Assembly: GCA_019245115.1 (NCBI GenBank)
Contig: JAFARZ010000065.1
Coordinates: 1-43,369, forward strand
Reading direction: 5' to 3'
Source: Streptosporangiaceae bacterium
GTDB lineage: Bacteria; Actinomycetota; Actinomycetes; Streptosporangiales; Streptosporangiaceae
DNA length: 43,369 nucleotides
The translations under genes were made by a program, and so were the position numbers. How positions within the stretch are numbered: position 1 is the stretch's first letter; each line of letters begins with the position of its first letter. Below, one piece after another: positions 1 to 8,863 of this stretch. Below the pieces are notes generated by a model. It saw nothing but the letters and a program-made list of their open reading frames with translations, did no database searches and was not told where the DNA came from.

Positions 1-66
1 CGGGGGTAACGTCGCGGCGGCGGGGGCGGGGACGGGCGGTTACGGCGGGGGGTGGGTGGGCGGCGG

Positions 67-134
67 TATGCTGTGACCGGCCTAAATCTGCAAAACCCCT
101 GTATAAAGGGGGGTTCTAGGGAGTTTCGAGCCGG
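67..134 (+). promoter_or_regulatory. Leader of the ABC operon: small hairpin and ribosome binding site
   Basis: A short inverted repeat, AACCCC (94-99) and GGGGTT (110-115), sits just before an AGGGAG ribosome binding site (118-123), 11 nt upstream of the ATG at 135. TATGCT at 67-72 could be a -10 box, but I see no good -35. The hairpin could influence translation initiation; that is inference. Positions 1-66 are G-rich and hold no recognisable gene. Confidence 0.35.
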
Positions 135-1034
135 ATGCGACACGTAACCTTGGCGGCTACTGCCGCCGCCCTCGCCGCGGGCGCCGCTCTCGCCGGGCTG
201 ACCGGCTGCGGCAGCACCACCAGCAGCAGCACCGCCGCTAGCAGCGGCGGATCGAGCACCGGCAGCAGCACTTCGGCGGGCAGTTGTGCCAACTCCGCGA
301 TCCAGGGCGAGTTGTACAGCAAGGGCGAGCTCACCGTCGCCACCGACCAGCCTGCCTACAGTCCGTGGTTCGCCAACAACCAGCCCAGCAACGGCCAGGG
401 CTACGAAAGCGCCGTCGCCTACGCCGTGGCCAGCCAGCTTGGCTTCAGCAAGGACCAGGTCAAGTGGGCGTACGAGCCGTTCGACAGCTCGTACGCGCCT
501 GGTCCGAAGAAGTTCGACTTCGACATCAACGAAGTGTCGGTCACCCCGCAGCGCTCCCAGGCTGTCTCGTTCTCCGACAGCTACTACGACGTGCAGCAGT
601 CTCTGGTCGCGCTGAAGACCAGCCCGATCGTCACCAAGCACTCACCGCAAGATCTGAAGACCTATGTTTACGGCGACCAGATCGGCACCACCAGCCTTAC
701 CTTCATCAACAGCGCCATCCAGCCGACCCAGACGCCGAAGATCTACAACACGCTGAATGACGTCAAGCAGGCGCTGCAAACCAAGCAGATCGCGGCGCTC
801 GTCACCGACACACCGACCGCGCAGTACATCTCCTCCTCGGAGATCCCGAACTCGGTGATGGTCGCCCAGTTCCCGTCCACCGGAGAGCACTACGGCCTGC
901 TGTTCGCCAAGGGGAACCCCCTGGTCGCGTGCGTGAACAAGGCGCTCGCCACCCTCAAGGCCAACGGCACGCTGCACCAGTTGCAGAACAAGTACCTGCA
1001 GATCTACACCAGTGTCCCGACCATCCAGCCCTGA
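135..1034 (+). CDS. Amino-acid ABC transporter substrate-binding lipoprotein
   Basis: Extracellular solute-binding receptor of a polar amino-acid importer, 299 residues. The N-terminus is a lipoprotein signal with lipobox LTGC (Cys at about residue 25). A low-complexity Ser/Thr/Gly linker (about 26-50) would lift the receptor off the membrane. From about residue 60 the protein fits the bacterial periplasmic-binding family 3 fold, with ELTVATD at the first strand and a C-terminal segment typical of glutamine/arginine-type receptors. The permease start lies inside its last codons and the ATPase follows, so the three form one operon. The start is ATG with AGGGAG 11 nt upstream. The ligand cannot be read from sequence; an acidic or polar amino acid is most likely from the partner ATPase family. 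Confidence 0.9.
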   Translation: MRHVTLAATAAALAAGAALAGLTGCGSTTSSSTAASSGGSSTGSSTSAGSCANSAIQGELYSKGELTVATDQPAYSPWFANNQPSNGQGYESAVAYAVASQLGFSKDQVKWAYEPFDSSYAPGPKKFDFDINEVSVTPQRSQAVSFSDSYYDVQQSLVALKTSPIVTKHSPQDLKTYVYGDQIGTTSLTFINSAIQPTQTPKIYNTLNDVKQALQTKQIAALVTDTPTAQYISSSEIPNSVMVAQFPSTGEHYGLLFAKGNPLVACVNKALATLKANGTLHQLQNKYLQIYTSVPTIQP

Positions 1035-1962
1035 GCCGGGGACGGGGAGAGACGACGCGGGAGCTGACGGGCTGGACGACGGAGCTGCCGGGCTGGCTGT
1101 GCCAGCGGGGTTCCGGCGATCGCGGCTGCTTGGCGCCCCGAGCGGCCGACGGGCCGTGGCCCTGTCCACCACCAGCACGATCGTCGTCATCGCGGCGCTG
1201 GTCCTGCTGTTCCTGCTGGCGCCGGGCAGCGCCAACGTCCGGCACACGTTCTTCAACCCGACGGACATGTGGCGGTCGTTCGTCGGCAATCCCAAGCAGG
1301 GTTACTACTCGGTCGGCACAGCCATCTGGCTGAACATCCGGATGTTCGTCGCCGCCGAGGTGCTCATCCTGATCCTGGCCCTGGTGATCGCGGTGGTCCG
1401 CATGTCCACCGGTCCGGTCATGCTGCCGCTGCGGATCGTCGCCACGATCTACATCGACGTGGCCCGCGGGGTGCCGCTGATCCTGCTGGTCTACATGCTC
1501 GGGTACGGGCTGCCCGCCCTGGACCTGAAGGCGATCTCGACCCAGTCCGCCGCGGTGTACGGCGTAACCGCCCTGGTGCTGTCGTACTCGGCATACGTGT
1601 CCGAGGTGTACCGGGCCGGCATCAACTCGGTGCACCGCAGCCAGGTCGCCGCGGCCCGGTCGCTGGGCCTGTCGGAGTGGAACGCGCTGCGGTACGTGAT
1701 CCTGCCGCAGGCGATCCGCAACATCATCCCGCCGCTGCTCAACGACTTCATCAGCCTGCAGAAGGACACCGCGCTGGTCAGCGTGCTCGGCTCGATCGAG
1801 GCGAACCGGGCGGCCGAGATCTACAGCAGCAGCGTGTTCAACTACTCCAGCTTCGTGGTGGCCGCCATCCTCTTCCTCATCCTGACGATCCCGCTGGCGC
1901 GCTTCACCGACCGGCTGATCGCCCGTGACCGCGCTCGCCGCCTGGCGGGGGCGTCGCAATGA
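1012..1962 (+). CDS. Amino-acid ABC transporter permease (HisM/GlnP type)
   Basis: Membrane subunit of the importer, 316 residues from GTG at 1012. The first roughly 45 residues are Gly/Asp/Arg-rich and cytoplasmic. Hydrophobic segments then begin near residue 48 (TSTIVVIAALVLLFLLAP). The EAA loop that docks on the ATPase is present near residues 215-245 (EVYRAGINSVHRSQVAAARSLG, shortened here to its key residues E, A, G). The start overlaps the end of the receptor gene by 23 bp and has no clear ribosome binding site, so translation is probably coupled or starts a little downstream. The stop codon overlaps the ATPase start (ATGA). Only one permease gene is present, so the channel is probably a homodimer. 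Confidence 0.88.
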   Translation: MSRPSSPEPGTGRDDAGADGLDDGAAGLAVPAGFRRSRLLGAPSGRRAVALSTTSTIVVIAALVLLFLLAPGSANVRHTFFNPTDMWRSFVGNPKQGYYSVGTAIWLNIRMFVAAEVLILILALVIAVVRMSTGPVMLPLRIVATIYIDVARGVPLILLVYMLGYGLPALDLKAISTQSAAVYGVTALVLSYSAYVSEVYRAGINSVHRSQVAAARSLGLSEWNALRYVILPQAIRNIIPPLLNDFISLQKDTALVSVLGSIEANRAAEIYSSSVFNYSSFVVAAILFLILTIPLARFTDRLIARDRARRLAGASQ

Positions 1963-2711
1963 ACGAGAACGAGGTCCTGCGCATCGAAGGCCTCCGTAAA
2001 GCCTTCGGGGGAACTGTCGTCCTGGACGGTATCAACCAGGTCGTCGGCAAAAACGAGGTCGTATGCCTTATCGGGGCATCGGGTTCTGGTAAGTCCACGC
2101 TGCTGCGCTGCGTGAACCTGCTGGAACGAATCGACGCGGGCGAGATCTACCTGGACGGCCAGCGCATCACCGACCCGGGCGTGAACCACGATCTGGTGCG
2201 CAGGCACATCGGCATCGTGTTCCAGTCCTACAACCTGTTCCCGCATATGACCGTGGCGAGGAACGTGACGCTGGGGCCGGTCAAAGGGCTTCGGCTGCCG
2301 CGAGCCGAGGCGGCGGCGGAGGCAGAGGCACTGCTGGGCCGGTTCGGCCTGCTCGACAAGCGCGACGACTATCCGGACCGGCTGTCCGGCGGGCAGCAGC
2401 AGCGGGTGGCGATCGTCCGGGCGCTGGCCATGAAGCCGCGGCTGCTGCTGCTCGACGAGGTGACCAGCGCGCTCGACCCCGAGCTGGTGGCCGAGGTCCT
2501 CGACGTGATCAGGGAGCTGGCGTCGGGGGGGATGACGATGGTGATCGCCACGCACGAGATGGGGTTCGCGCGGGAGATCGCCGACCGGGTGTGCTTCCTG
2601 GCCGACGGGCGGATCGTCGAGGAGGCGCCGCCCGCGCAGCTGTTCAGCTCCCCGTCCGACGAACGGACGCGGCGGTTCCTGCGGCGCATCGTCGAAGCGG
2701 GGCGCCTGTAA
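1959..2711 (+). CDS. Amino-acid ABC transporter ATP-binding protein (GlnQ type)
   Basis: ATPase subunit that powers the importer, 250 residues, the usual length for this family. Visible motifs in order: Walker A GASGSGKST (about residues 38-46), Q-loop FQSYNLFPHM (about 87-96), signature LSGGQQQRV (about 143-151), Walker B LLLLDEVTSALDPE (about 163-176) and the switch His in ATHEMGF (about 200). The ATG overlaps the permease stop as ATGA, which indicates translational coupling. A 120-bp gap with a new ribosome binding site separates it from the next gene, so the operon probably ends here. Family assignment is firm; substrate specificity is not. Confidence 0.94.
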   Translation: MNENEVLRIEGLRKAFGGTVVLDGINQVVGKNEVVCLIGASGSGKSTLLRCVNLLERIDAGEIYLDGQRITDPGVNHDLVRRHIGIVFQSYNLFPHMTVARNVTLGPVKGLRLPRAEAAAEAEALLGRFGLLDKRDDYPDRLSGGQQQRVAIVRALAMKPRLLLLDEVTSALDPELVAEVLDVIRELASGGMTMVIATHEMGFAREIADRVCFLADGRIVEEAPPAQLFSSPSDERTRRFLRRIVEAGRL

Positions 2712-2831
2712 CTTTCGCCGGGAAGCGCATGGCTATCACGATCACCACCATTGCCACTAGACACCCACCAATGGGGAGGTTACGTTCAGGTAGTACCGAA
2801 CAACGTGGAGCGAACCGAACCAGGAGCAGGC

Positions 2832-3947
2832 GTGAAAACCGCACGGTTCTGGATCCTCATCGGCGTCCTGGTGAGTGGATCCGTGTTCGGGCAGCTCTAT
2901 ACCTCGAATGCGCTGGCGGCTACCACCGACTGCGAGCCGCTACCCGCCGCATCGGCGTCGGCGTCAGCCTCGGCGAGCGGCAGCGCGCAAGCATCGCCGA
3001 CGGAACTCTGCGTCAGCGTGGTGGCGGCCGAGTCGGGCGTCCAGGGCGGACAGCAGGCCTCGTTCACCGTCCAGGTGTCGACCGAGAACGGAACGGCTCC
3101 GGGCGTGTCGGTCACGCTCAGCGCCGCGCCAGCCGGCCTGCCGCCGGCGTTCACCGGGTCGTGCCCGGGCGGCAACGGCGGCGCCGTCTGCCAGCTCGGC
3201 AACCTGGCCAGCTCCGCCGCGCTGCAGGCGGCCATGCCCACGATCTCCGAAGCGTCCGCGGTCACCCTCACCGCGACCGCAACCTCCACGGCCACACCGG
3301 CCGCGCTCCCGCAGGCATCCGCCACGGTGTCCGTCACCACACCGCCACCGTCCAGCTCACCGCCGCCATCCAGCTCACCGCCACCGTCAAGCTCACCGCC
3401 GCCGTCAAGCTCACCGCCGGCCTCCAGTTCAGCGCCGGCCTCCAGCACGCCACCAGCGTCGTCCTCGGCGCCGTCATCGACGGGCTCGTCCACCACGCCA
3501 CAGACATCCCAGTCCTCGTCGACGTCCTCGTCGGCAGGTTCGTCGACGGGCTCGACGACAGGGACAGGGTCGACGACAGGCTCGTCGACGACGAGCGGCG
3601 GACAGGTTTCCCCGGTCCCGCTTGGATCCCTGCCAACGCTCGACATGATCTCGCCGATCGCGACGATCGACCCGACGGGCGACACGAGCGGCATGTTCCC
3701 GGTGATCACCGCCAGCCCTACCGACTCCGCCCCGGGCAGCATCGCGCCGGGCCAGGATCCGCGGATTCGGCAGCTACGGGTCGCGGACAACTCCACCATG
3801 CCGGGCGGGATGCCGATCGCGGCCGCGCAGGTGCTCGGGCTCGGGCTCCTCATGATGGCCGGACTGCTGGCCACCACGAGGCTGACGGTGCGGAGACGAT
3901 CCGGCAAGCCGGGTCAGGGCGGCAAGGACCACGCACCGCGCCCGTAG
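2832..3947 (+). CDS. Secreted Pro/Ser-rich protein with C-terminal membrane anchor
   Basis: Predicted 371-residue exported protein of unknown function. I chose GTG 2832 because AGGAG (2822-2826) lies 5 nt upstream and a classical signal peptide follows (KTARFWILIGVLVSGSVFG...ALA, cleavage near residue 30). A longer in-frame start at 2751 would put this signal in the interior. After the signal comes a Ser/Ala linker, then a beta-rich domain (about 50-165) with paired cysteines that looks like the secreted repeat-type ectodomains of actinobacteria. A Pro/Ser stalk made of PPPSSS units and a Ser/Thr/Gly stretch follow. The C-terminus has one hydrophobic helix (about 318-345) and a basic tail, so it should stay membrane- or wall-associated. 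Probably a surface stalk protein. Confidence 0.75.
   Translation: MKTARFWILIGVLVSGSVFGQLYTSNALAATTDCEPLPAASASASASASGSAQASPTELCVSVVAAESGVQGGQQASFTVQVSTENGTAPGVSVTLSAAPAGLPPAFTGSCPGGNGGAVCQLGNLASSAALQAAMPTISEASAVTLTATATSTATPAALPQASATVSVTTPPPSSSPPPSSSPPPSSSPPPSSSPPASSSAPASSTPPASSSAPSSTGSSTTPQTSQSSSTSSSAGSSTGSTTGTGSTTGSSTTSGGQVSPVPLGSLPTLDMISPIATIDPTGDTSGMFPVITASPTDSAPGSIAPGQDPRIRQLRVADNSTMPGGMPIAAAQVLGLGLLMMAGLLATTRLTVRRRSGKPGQGGKDHAPRP
3342..3431 (+). repeat. Five 18-bp tandem repeats encoding PPPSSS units
   Basis: Five consecutive 18-bp units (3342, 3360, 3378, 3396, 3414), each a variant of CCGCCACCGTCCAGCTCA, encode the Pro/Ser stalk of the surrounding gene. All units keep the reading frame, so copy-number change would lengthen or shorten the stalk without breaking the protein. 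Confidence 0.9.
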
Positions 3948-4070
3948 AGTCAGCGGGAGAAGTACGGTTCCGGCCGGTATCACCCAGTACGTTCGTGGAA
4001 ATGGGTTTGCTGGGTTTTACGGTGGAGGGGGATCGCTGCCGCTGAGCCGCGATAGGTGAGAATCGGTCTC

Positions 4071-6002
4071 GTGACTCAAGAAGCCATGGCGCCCCACACG
4101 GCGTGGCGGCGCGGCCAGACGCCCCTGCGGGAGTTCCTGCGCACTGAGACCGGCAGCGCCATGGTGCTGGCCGGGGCAACCGTCGCGGCGCTGATCTGGG
4201 CGAACATCAGCCTGTCGTCGTTCGACTCGTTCTGGGGGACGCGGCTGTCCGCTTCCGTGGGACGTTTCGGGATATCGATGGACCTGCAGGAGTTCGTGAA
4301 CTCGGGGCTGATGGTCATTTTCTTCCTGGTCGTGGGCCTCGAGGCGCGCCGCGAGTTCGACATGGGCGAGCTACGCGTCCGCTCGCGGCTGACGCTGCCG
4401 TTGCTGGCGGGCGTGAGCGGCATGCTCGTGCCGATCTGCATGTATCTGGCCGTCAATGCCGGACGGCCGACCGCGCATGGCTGGGGCATTGCGATGTCGA
4501 CCGACACCGCGTTCGCGCTCGGCGCGCTGGCGCTGGTCGGACGCGGGCTGCCTGACCGGGTGCGCACCTACCTGCTGACATTCGCGGTCGTCGACGACCT
4601 GGCCGGCCTCGCGGTCATCGCCATCTTCTACAGCGGATCGATCAAGGCGGAGCCCCTGCTGGCGGGCATCGGGTTCCTGGCCGTGGCGCTGCTGGTCAGG
4701 TCCCGCGGCGTGCGGTCCGGGCCGGTGTACTTCGTGCTGGGCGCGGCCGCTTGGGTGGCGTTCTTCAAGTCAGGCGTGGATCCGGTGGTGGTCGGACTGG
4801 TACTCGGCCTGATCTCATACGCCTATCCGGCGCCACGGGAGGCGCTGGAGGAGGCGTGGGACGCGTTCCGGCTGTTCCGCGAGCAGCCGACGGCCGAGTA
4901 CGCCCAGGCCGCCCGGGATGTGGTGCGCACCGCGATATCGCCGAACGACCGGCTACAGCAGCTCTTCCACCCGTGGTCCAGCTACCTCATCGTGCCACTG
5001 TTCGCGCTGGCCAACGCGGGGATCCCGCTGTCGGGCGGGTTCCTGGCCCGAGCCTACACATCCCCTGTGACGCTGGGCATCATCGTCGGTTACCTGGCCG
5101 GGAAGCCGCTCGGGACGCTGGGCGCGGCGTGGCTGGTGTCACGATTCACTCACGGACGGGTGACACCGCCGGTCGGGTGGGGCGCGGTGGCGGGGGCGGG
5201 CACGGTGGCCGGGATCGGCTTCACCGTGTCGCTGCTGATCGCCTCGCTGGCGCTGAGCGGCGAGCAACTCGCGGAAGCCAAACTCGGCATCCTGTCCGCC
5301 GCGCTGTGCGCCACGTTGCTGACCGGGCTGGTGTTCCGGGCGGTCCGGCGGCTGCCGTACCCGCGCAAGGCGCGGGCGCTGCTGGGCACCGCCGAGGTCA
5401 TCACCGACCTCATGGTCCCCGTCGACCCCGAACGCGACCACATCCGCGGGCCGGTGGAGTCGCTGGTCACCGTGGTGGAGTACGGCGACTTCGAGTGCCC
5501 GTACTGCGGGCAGGCCGAGGCGGCCGTGCGTGAGTTGCTACGGGAGTTCGGCGATGTGCGGTACGTGTGGCGGCACCTGCCGCTGCGCGACGTTCACCCC
5601 CGGGCGTGGATGGCCGCGGAGGCGGCGGAGGCGGCCGGTTTGCAGGGGGCGTTCTGGGAGATGCACGACCTGCTGTTCGAGCATCAGGCCGCGCTGGGCG
5701 TACCGGACCTGGTTTCGTATGCCCGGTCGCTCGGCCTGGATGTGGAGCGGTTCACCGCCGATTTGCGCTCACATGCCGGACGTGACCGGGTCGCATCCGA
5801 TGTCGACTCGGCCGATCTGTCGAATGTGTCCGGTACCCCGACGTTCTTCGTGAATGGCAGCCGCCACTACGGCGCCTACGACATCGACACCCTGTCCCAC
5901 ACCGTGAAAGCCGCCTTCGCCCGGGCGAAGATCACCGCGTTAGCTCGACGGGCCTGTGGTGTTGCGGTGTTGCGGTGTTGCGGTGTTTGGGGCTGCAGGT
6001 AA
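4071..6002 (+). CDS. nhaA: Na+/H+ antiporter NhaA fused to a DsbA-like thioredoxin domain
   Basis: Membrane antiporter exchanging sodium for protons, with a C-terminal thiol-disulfide domain; 643 residues from GTG 4071 (AGGTGAG 4054-4060 upstream; GTG 4056 is an alternative). Residues about 15-410 are NhaA: the paired Asp of the ion site are D175-D176 in FAVVDDLAGL, and STDTAFALGALALVG precedes them. Residues about 460-620 are a DsbA/Frn-like thioredoxin fold with CPYC at 476-479 and the cis-Pro in SGTPTFF at P590. The NhaA-DsbA fusion is a known actinobacterial arrangement. The last roughly 20 residues come from an 8-bp repeat and look unlike a folded domain end. The linker is about 45 residues. 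Side of the membrane for the DsbA domain cannot be settled by eye. Confidence 0.92.
   Translation: MTQEAMAPHTAWRRGQTPLREFLRTETGSAMVLAGATVAALIWANISLSSFDSFWGTRLSASVGRFGISMDLQEFVNSGLMVIFFLVVGLEARREFDMGELRVRSRLTLPLLAGVSGMLVPICMYLAVNAGRPTAHGWGIAMSTDTAFALGALALVGRGLPDRVRTYLLTFAVVDDLAGLAVIAIFYSGSIKAEPLLAGIGFLAVALLVRSRGVRSGPVYFVLGAAAWVAFFKSGVDPVVVGLVLGLISYAYPAPREALEEAWDAFRLFREQPTAEYAQAARDVVRTAISPNDRLQQLFHPWSSYLIVPLFALANAGIPLSGGFLARAYTSPVTLGIIVGYLAGKPLGTLGAAWLVSRFTHGRVTPPVGWGAVAGAGTVAGIGFTVSLLIASLALSGEQLAEAKLGILSAALCATLLTGLVFRAVRRLPYPRKARALLGTAEVITDLMVPVDPERDHIRGPVESLVTVVEYGDFECPYCGQAEAAVRELLREFGDVRYVWRHLPLRDVHPRAWMAAEAAEAAGLQGAFWEMHDLLFEHQAALGVPDLVSYARSLGLDVERFTADLRSHAGRDRVASDVDSADLSNVSGTPTFFVNGSRHYGAYDIDTLSHTVKAAFARAKITALARRACGVAVLRCCGVWGCR
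5958..5988 (+). repeat. 8-bp tandem repeat at the 3' end of the NhaA-DsbA gene
   Basis: GGTGTTGC occurs three times in a row (5958, 5966, 5974) followed by a partial GGTGTTT. The unit is not a multiple of three and lies before the stop at 6000-6002, so gain or loss of one unit would change the C-terminal residues and the stop used. Confidence 0.85.
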
Positions 6003-6007
6003 GGGGA

Positions 6008-6053
6008 TGGTTGGCGCAACGTGCTCCTTGGGTGGGGGTGGTTGGCGCAACGT
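6008..6053. repeat. 15-bp direct repeat containing GTTGGCGCAAC palindromes
   Basis: TGGTTGGCGCAACGT is found at 6008-6022 and again at 6039-6053, 31 bp apart. Each copy contains the imperfect palindrome GTTG-GCG-CAAC. They lie in the 105-bp gap between two convergent genes. They could be protein-binding sites or a small duplication; no clear terminator is visible in this gap. Confidence 0.6.
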
Positions 6054-6107
6054 ACCCCGGACGGCGGCCGGCCAGGCTCGGACACTTTGGGGCTTTTGTC
6101 CCGTAGG

Positions 6108-7898
6108 TCACTGCGCGGGGAGGCCGTACCACGCGGAGATGCCGCCGACAGTCTGGTCGGGAGGACGGCCGAGGAGCCAGTCGAAGAAGGACAGCACCGG
6201 TTCACTCCCCCGGGCTTGGACCAGGACGGTCCGCACATGCCAGGCCCGCATCTGGCCGGTCAGCTGACTGCGCAGCGCCGGGCTCCGCCCGACGTGATGC
6301 CCGGCGCTCAGATAGCTGAACACGCCCTCGACGTTCTGGCCGACGGGCAAGGACAGCGGCGCGACGAACCGGCCCCCCGGCGATTTGTAGCGCATCCCGG
6401 CGGCGACCTGCCACAGCATCGGGTACGCGTCGCGCAGCAATGGGAACGGAAAGGTAAGCGCCACGCTGGCCTGCGGGATACGACCAACGGTCCCGGAAGC
6501 CGCGCTCCTGGAAGCGCTCCCGGAAGCCGCGCTCCCGGAAGCGGTCCCGGAAGCCGTCCCGGAAGCCGAGCCAGCCGTGAAGTACCCCGGCACTTGCGTC
6601 ACATTGAGCCAGTATGGCCACGAAGGCAACAGCGGCACCAGCACCACGACGGTGAGCACGGCCGGCACCAGCGCCGCGACCAAGGCGCTGAGCCTTTTGT
6701 GCAGCCTCTCATGCACAGCCTCGATGATCATCGCCAGCATGACCGCCGCGCCGAGCATGACGTACAGCGAATACCGCGCGGCGATCGTGCTCTCCAGCAG
6801 CGGGATACGGTTGAAAACCGCCTCCGGCAACGGCACGGATTTGACCACGTGATGCCCTACCACCAGCCGCGAGCCCAGCGACAGCACGAACGCAACCACC
6901 GTCACCACCGCGACGACCCGCATGACCGGTCTCCGCCGCCACAGCAGGATGGCCCCCGCCAGCAGGATGATCAGCAGCGGCACGCCAAGGTACAGGCCGT
7001 TCTCGCTGCCGCCGGAGAACGTGTCCGCCAGCCGTGCCGACGCGGCGGTCCTGAGATACATGTCCGAGCCGGGGACGACCGGCGCCAGCAGGTTCCCCCG
7101 GTAATTGGACGTGGTCTGCACCGCACCGGTCACATGCCCCGGCCCCGCGACCAGCAGCCACAGCGGATAGGCGAGGCAGATCCCGGCGAACACCGCCGCG
7201 ACGCCCACACAGCCCAGCACGGAACGCCAGCGCTCCCTGACCATTGGCCAGGCGGACCTGCCACCGGCCACCGCCGCCACGAACAGCGCGGCACAGCCCA
7301 CGATTACAGTGGACGCCAGCACTTCGGGTGATATGAGAAACTGCGCGACGCCCAGCCCGCCGAGCACTACCCCCCAAGGCCACCAGTGATGGCCCGAGGC
7401 GACCTTGCTCAGCACCAGGAGGATGAGCGGCGGCAGCGGCACGAACACCAGGTTCAGGTGGGAACTGCCGTGCTCGACAAGGTACGGCGAGAACCCGTAC
7501 AGCAGCCCTCCGACGAAGGCACCGGGCCACCAGCACACCCACTGCCGGACGAAAACGTAGCCGCTGATGGCGGACAGCGGGAATGCCAGTGTGAAGAACA
7601 AGGTGGTGGTCACGAATGCGTTCGACAGCACCGTTACCGGAGCCCCGAGCAAGCCGAGCAGCGGCATGCCGATGCCGGTGATCGCATTGACGCCGACCGG
7701 ATAGTTCCCCCAGTTCGTGACCAGCGGGTTGTGACCGTGAGCCAGGGCGTAAGGCACCCAGGCCAGGAACCAGGCGTCGGTCGCCGGGTCGCCGCCCTTC
7801 CCGGCCATCATCGTGCCGCCCGCGTGCCAGTAGCTCCAGTACGGTATGGCGGCCAGCGCGAAATACACTCCGACCGCGATCAGCGATGCCCGGCGCAC
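6108..7898 (-). CDS. Polytopic membrane protein, GT-C glycosyltransferase-like
   Basis: Large integral membrane protein of 596 residues starting at GTG 7898. About ten hydrophobic segments cover residues 5-425. The first loop carries GGDPATDAWFLAWVPYAL, the acidic-residue position seen in GT-C polyprenyl-phosphate-sugar transferases, and NYPVGVNA follows. The C-terminal third is an extracytoplasmic domain with no recognisable motif, joined by an Ala/Ser/Gly-rich linker (about 445-475). Proteins of this shape are often annotated only as hypothetical membrane proteins or glycosyltransferases in actinomycetes. A role in cell-envelope sugar transfer is inference. It is transcribed towards the NhaA gene, with its own 5' end close to the divergent aldo/keto reductase. 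Confidence 0.6.
   Translation of the reverse strand: MRRASLIAVGVYFALAAIPYWSYWHAGGTMMAGKGGDPATDAWFLAWVPYALAHGHNPLVTNWGNYPVGVNAITGIGMPLLGLLGAPVTVLSNAFVTTTLFFTLAFPLSAISGYVFVRQWVCWWPGAFVGGLLYGFSPYLVEHGSSHLNLVFVPLPPLILLVLSKVASGHHWWPWGVVLGGLGVAQFLISPEVLASTVIVGCAALFVAAVAGGRSAWPMVRERWRSVLGCVGVAAVFAGICLAYPLWLLVAGPGHVTGAVQTTSNYRGNLLAPVVPGSDMYLRTAASARLADTFSGGSENGLYLGVPLLIILLAGAILLWRRRPVMRVVAVVTVVAFVLSLGSRLVVGHHVVKSVPLPEAVFNRIPLLESTIAARYSLYVMLGAAVMLAMIIEAVHERLHKRLSALVAALVPAVLTVVVLVPLLPSWPYWLNVTQVPGYFTAGSASGTASGTASGSAASGSASRSAASGTVGRIPQASVALTFPFPLLRDAYPMLWQVAAGMRYKSPGGRFVAPLSLPVGQNVEGVFSYLSAGHHVGRSPALRSQLTGQMRAWHVRTVLVQARGSEPVLSFFDWLLGRPPDQTVGGISAWYGLPAQ
6490..6570 (-). repeat. Short GC-rich tandem repeats encoding an Ala/Ser/Gly linker
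   Basis: Variants of CCCGGAAGC recur about every 9-18 bp through this stretch. On the minus strand they encode a flexible linker of SGTA/SGSA units between the membrane part and the outer domain of the GT-C-like protein. Units keep the reading frame. Confidence 0.75.
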
Positions 7899-7959
7899 CC
7901 ATGAATGCTGCCACAGCTAGGGTGTAAATCGGGGACAGCAGATACCAGGGAGGCTAAAT

Positions 7960-8814
7960 ATGAGCGCGCAGCCGAATGCCGCGGCGGCCGGGACCATCGA
8001 CATCGGCGGCGATCTGACCGTCAACCGGCTGGGCTTCGGCGCCATGCGGATCACCGGAAGCGGGATCTGGGGGGCGCCGCCGGACCACGACCGGGCCATC
8101 GCCACCTTGCGCACCGTGGTCGAACTCGGGGTGAACTTCATCGATACCGCTGACTCGTACGGCCCGGAGGTCAGCGAGAACCTGATCGCCGAAGCCCTGT
8201 ACCCGTATCCGGATGATCTGGTCATCGCGACCAAGGGCGGCCTGGTCCGCCCCGGGCCGAATCGCTGGGATGCCGCCGGCCGGCCGGAACACCTCCGCGA
8301 GGCATGTGAGGGAAGCCTGCGCCGCCTCAGGCTCGATCAGATACCGCTGTACCAGTTCCACCGCCCCGACCCGGCCGTGCCGCTGGCCGAATCGGTCGGC
8401 GCCATCGCCGAACTGAAGGCGGAGGGCAAGATCCGGCACGTCGGCCTGTCCAACGTCAGCGAGACACAGCTTCGCGAGGCGGAGAAGATCACCCCGATCG
8501 TCTCGATCCAGAACCGGTACAACGTGGGCGACCGGCGTTCCCAGCCCGTGGTTGACCTGTGTGAGCAGGAGCAGCTGGTCTTCCTCCCGTGGGCGCCGGT
8601 CATGGAGGGCAACCAGCACGCCGCGGTCCTGGCCGCCGCGGAGAACCACGGGGTGACCCCGCATCAGATCATCCTGGCCTGGCTGCTCGCCGTCTCGCCG
8701 CAGATGCTGCCGATCCCGGGCACGGGCTCTCCCGAGCACGCCGTGGAGAACGTCGCCGCGGTCGCCGTTGACCTCACCGCGGAAGAACTGGCCGCGGTCA
8801 GCTACGGCGGATGA
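7960..8814 (+). CDS. Aldo/keto reductase
   Basis: NADPH-dependent reductase of aldehydes or ketones, 284 residues, a usual length for the short AKR subfamily. The catalytic tetrad can be read: Asp in FIDTADSYG, Tyr in the same motif, Lys in IATKGG and His in YQFHRPD. The C-terminal NADP-binding signature (LPIPGTGSPEHAVENV) is present. The start at ATG 7960 has a GGGAGG site 6 nt upstream. It is divergent from the membrane-protein gene with a 61-bp gap. A decayed alpha/beta-hydrolase follows downstream. Substrate unknown. Confidence 0.93.
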   Translation: MSAQPNAAAAGTIDIGGDLTVNRLGFGAMRITGSGIWGAPPDHDRAIATLRTVVELGVNFIDTADSYGPEVSENLIAEALYPYPDDLVIATKGGLVRPGPNRWDAAGRPEHLREACEGSLRRLRLDQIPLYQFHRPDPAVPLAESVGAIAELKAEGKIRHVGLSNVSETQLREAEKITPIVSIQNRYNVGDRRSQPVVDLCEQEQLVFLPWAPVMEGNQHAAVLAAAENHGVTPHQIILAWLLAVSPQMLPIPGTGSPEHAVENVAAVAVDLTAEELAAVSYGG

Positions 8815-8863
8815 TTCCGGCTATGGCCGATGAGCGCGGGGGCGCCACGCCGTCCTAAAACCT

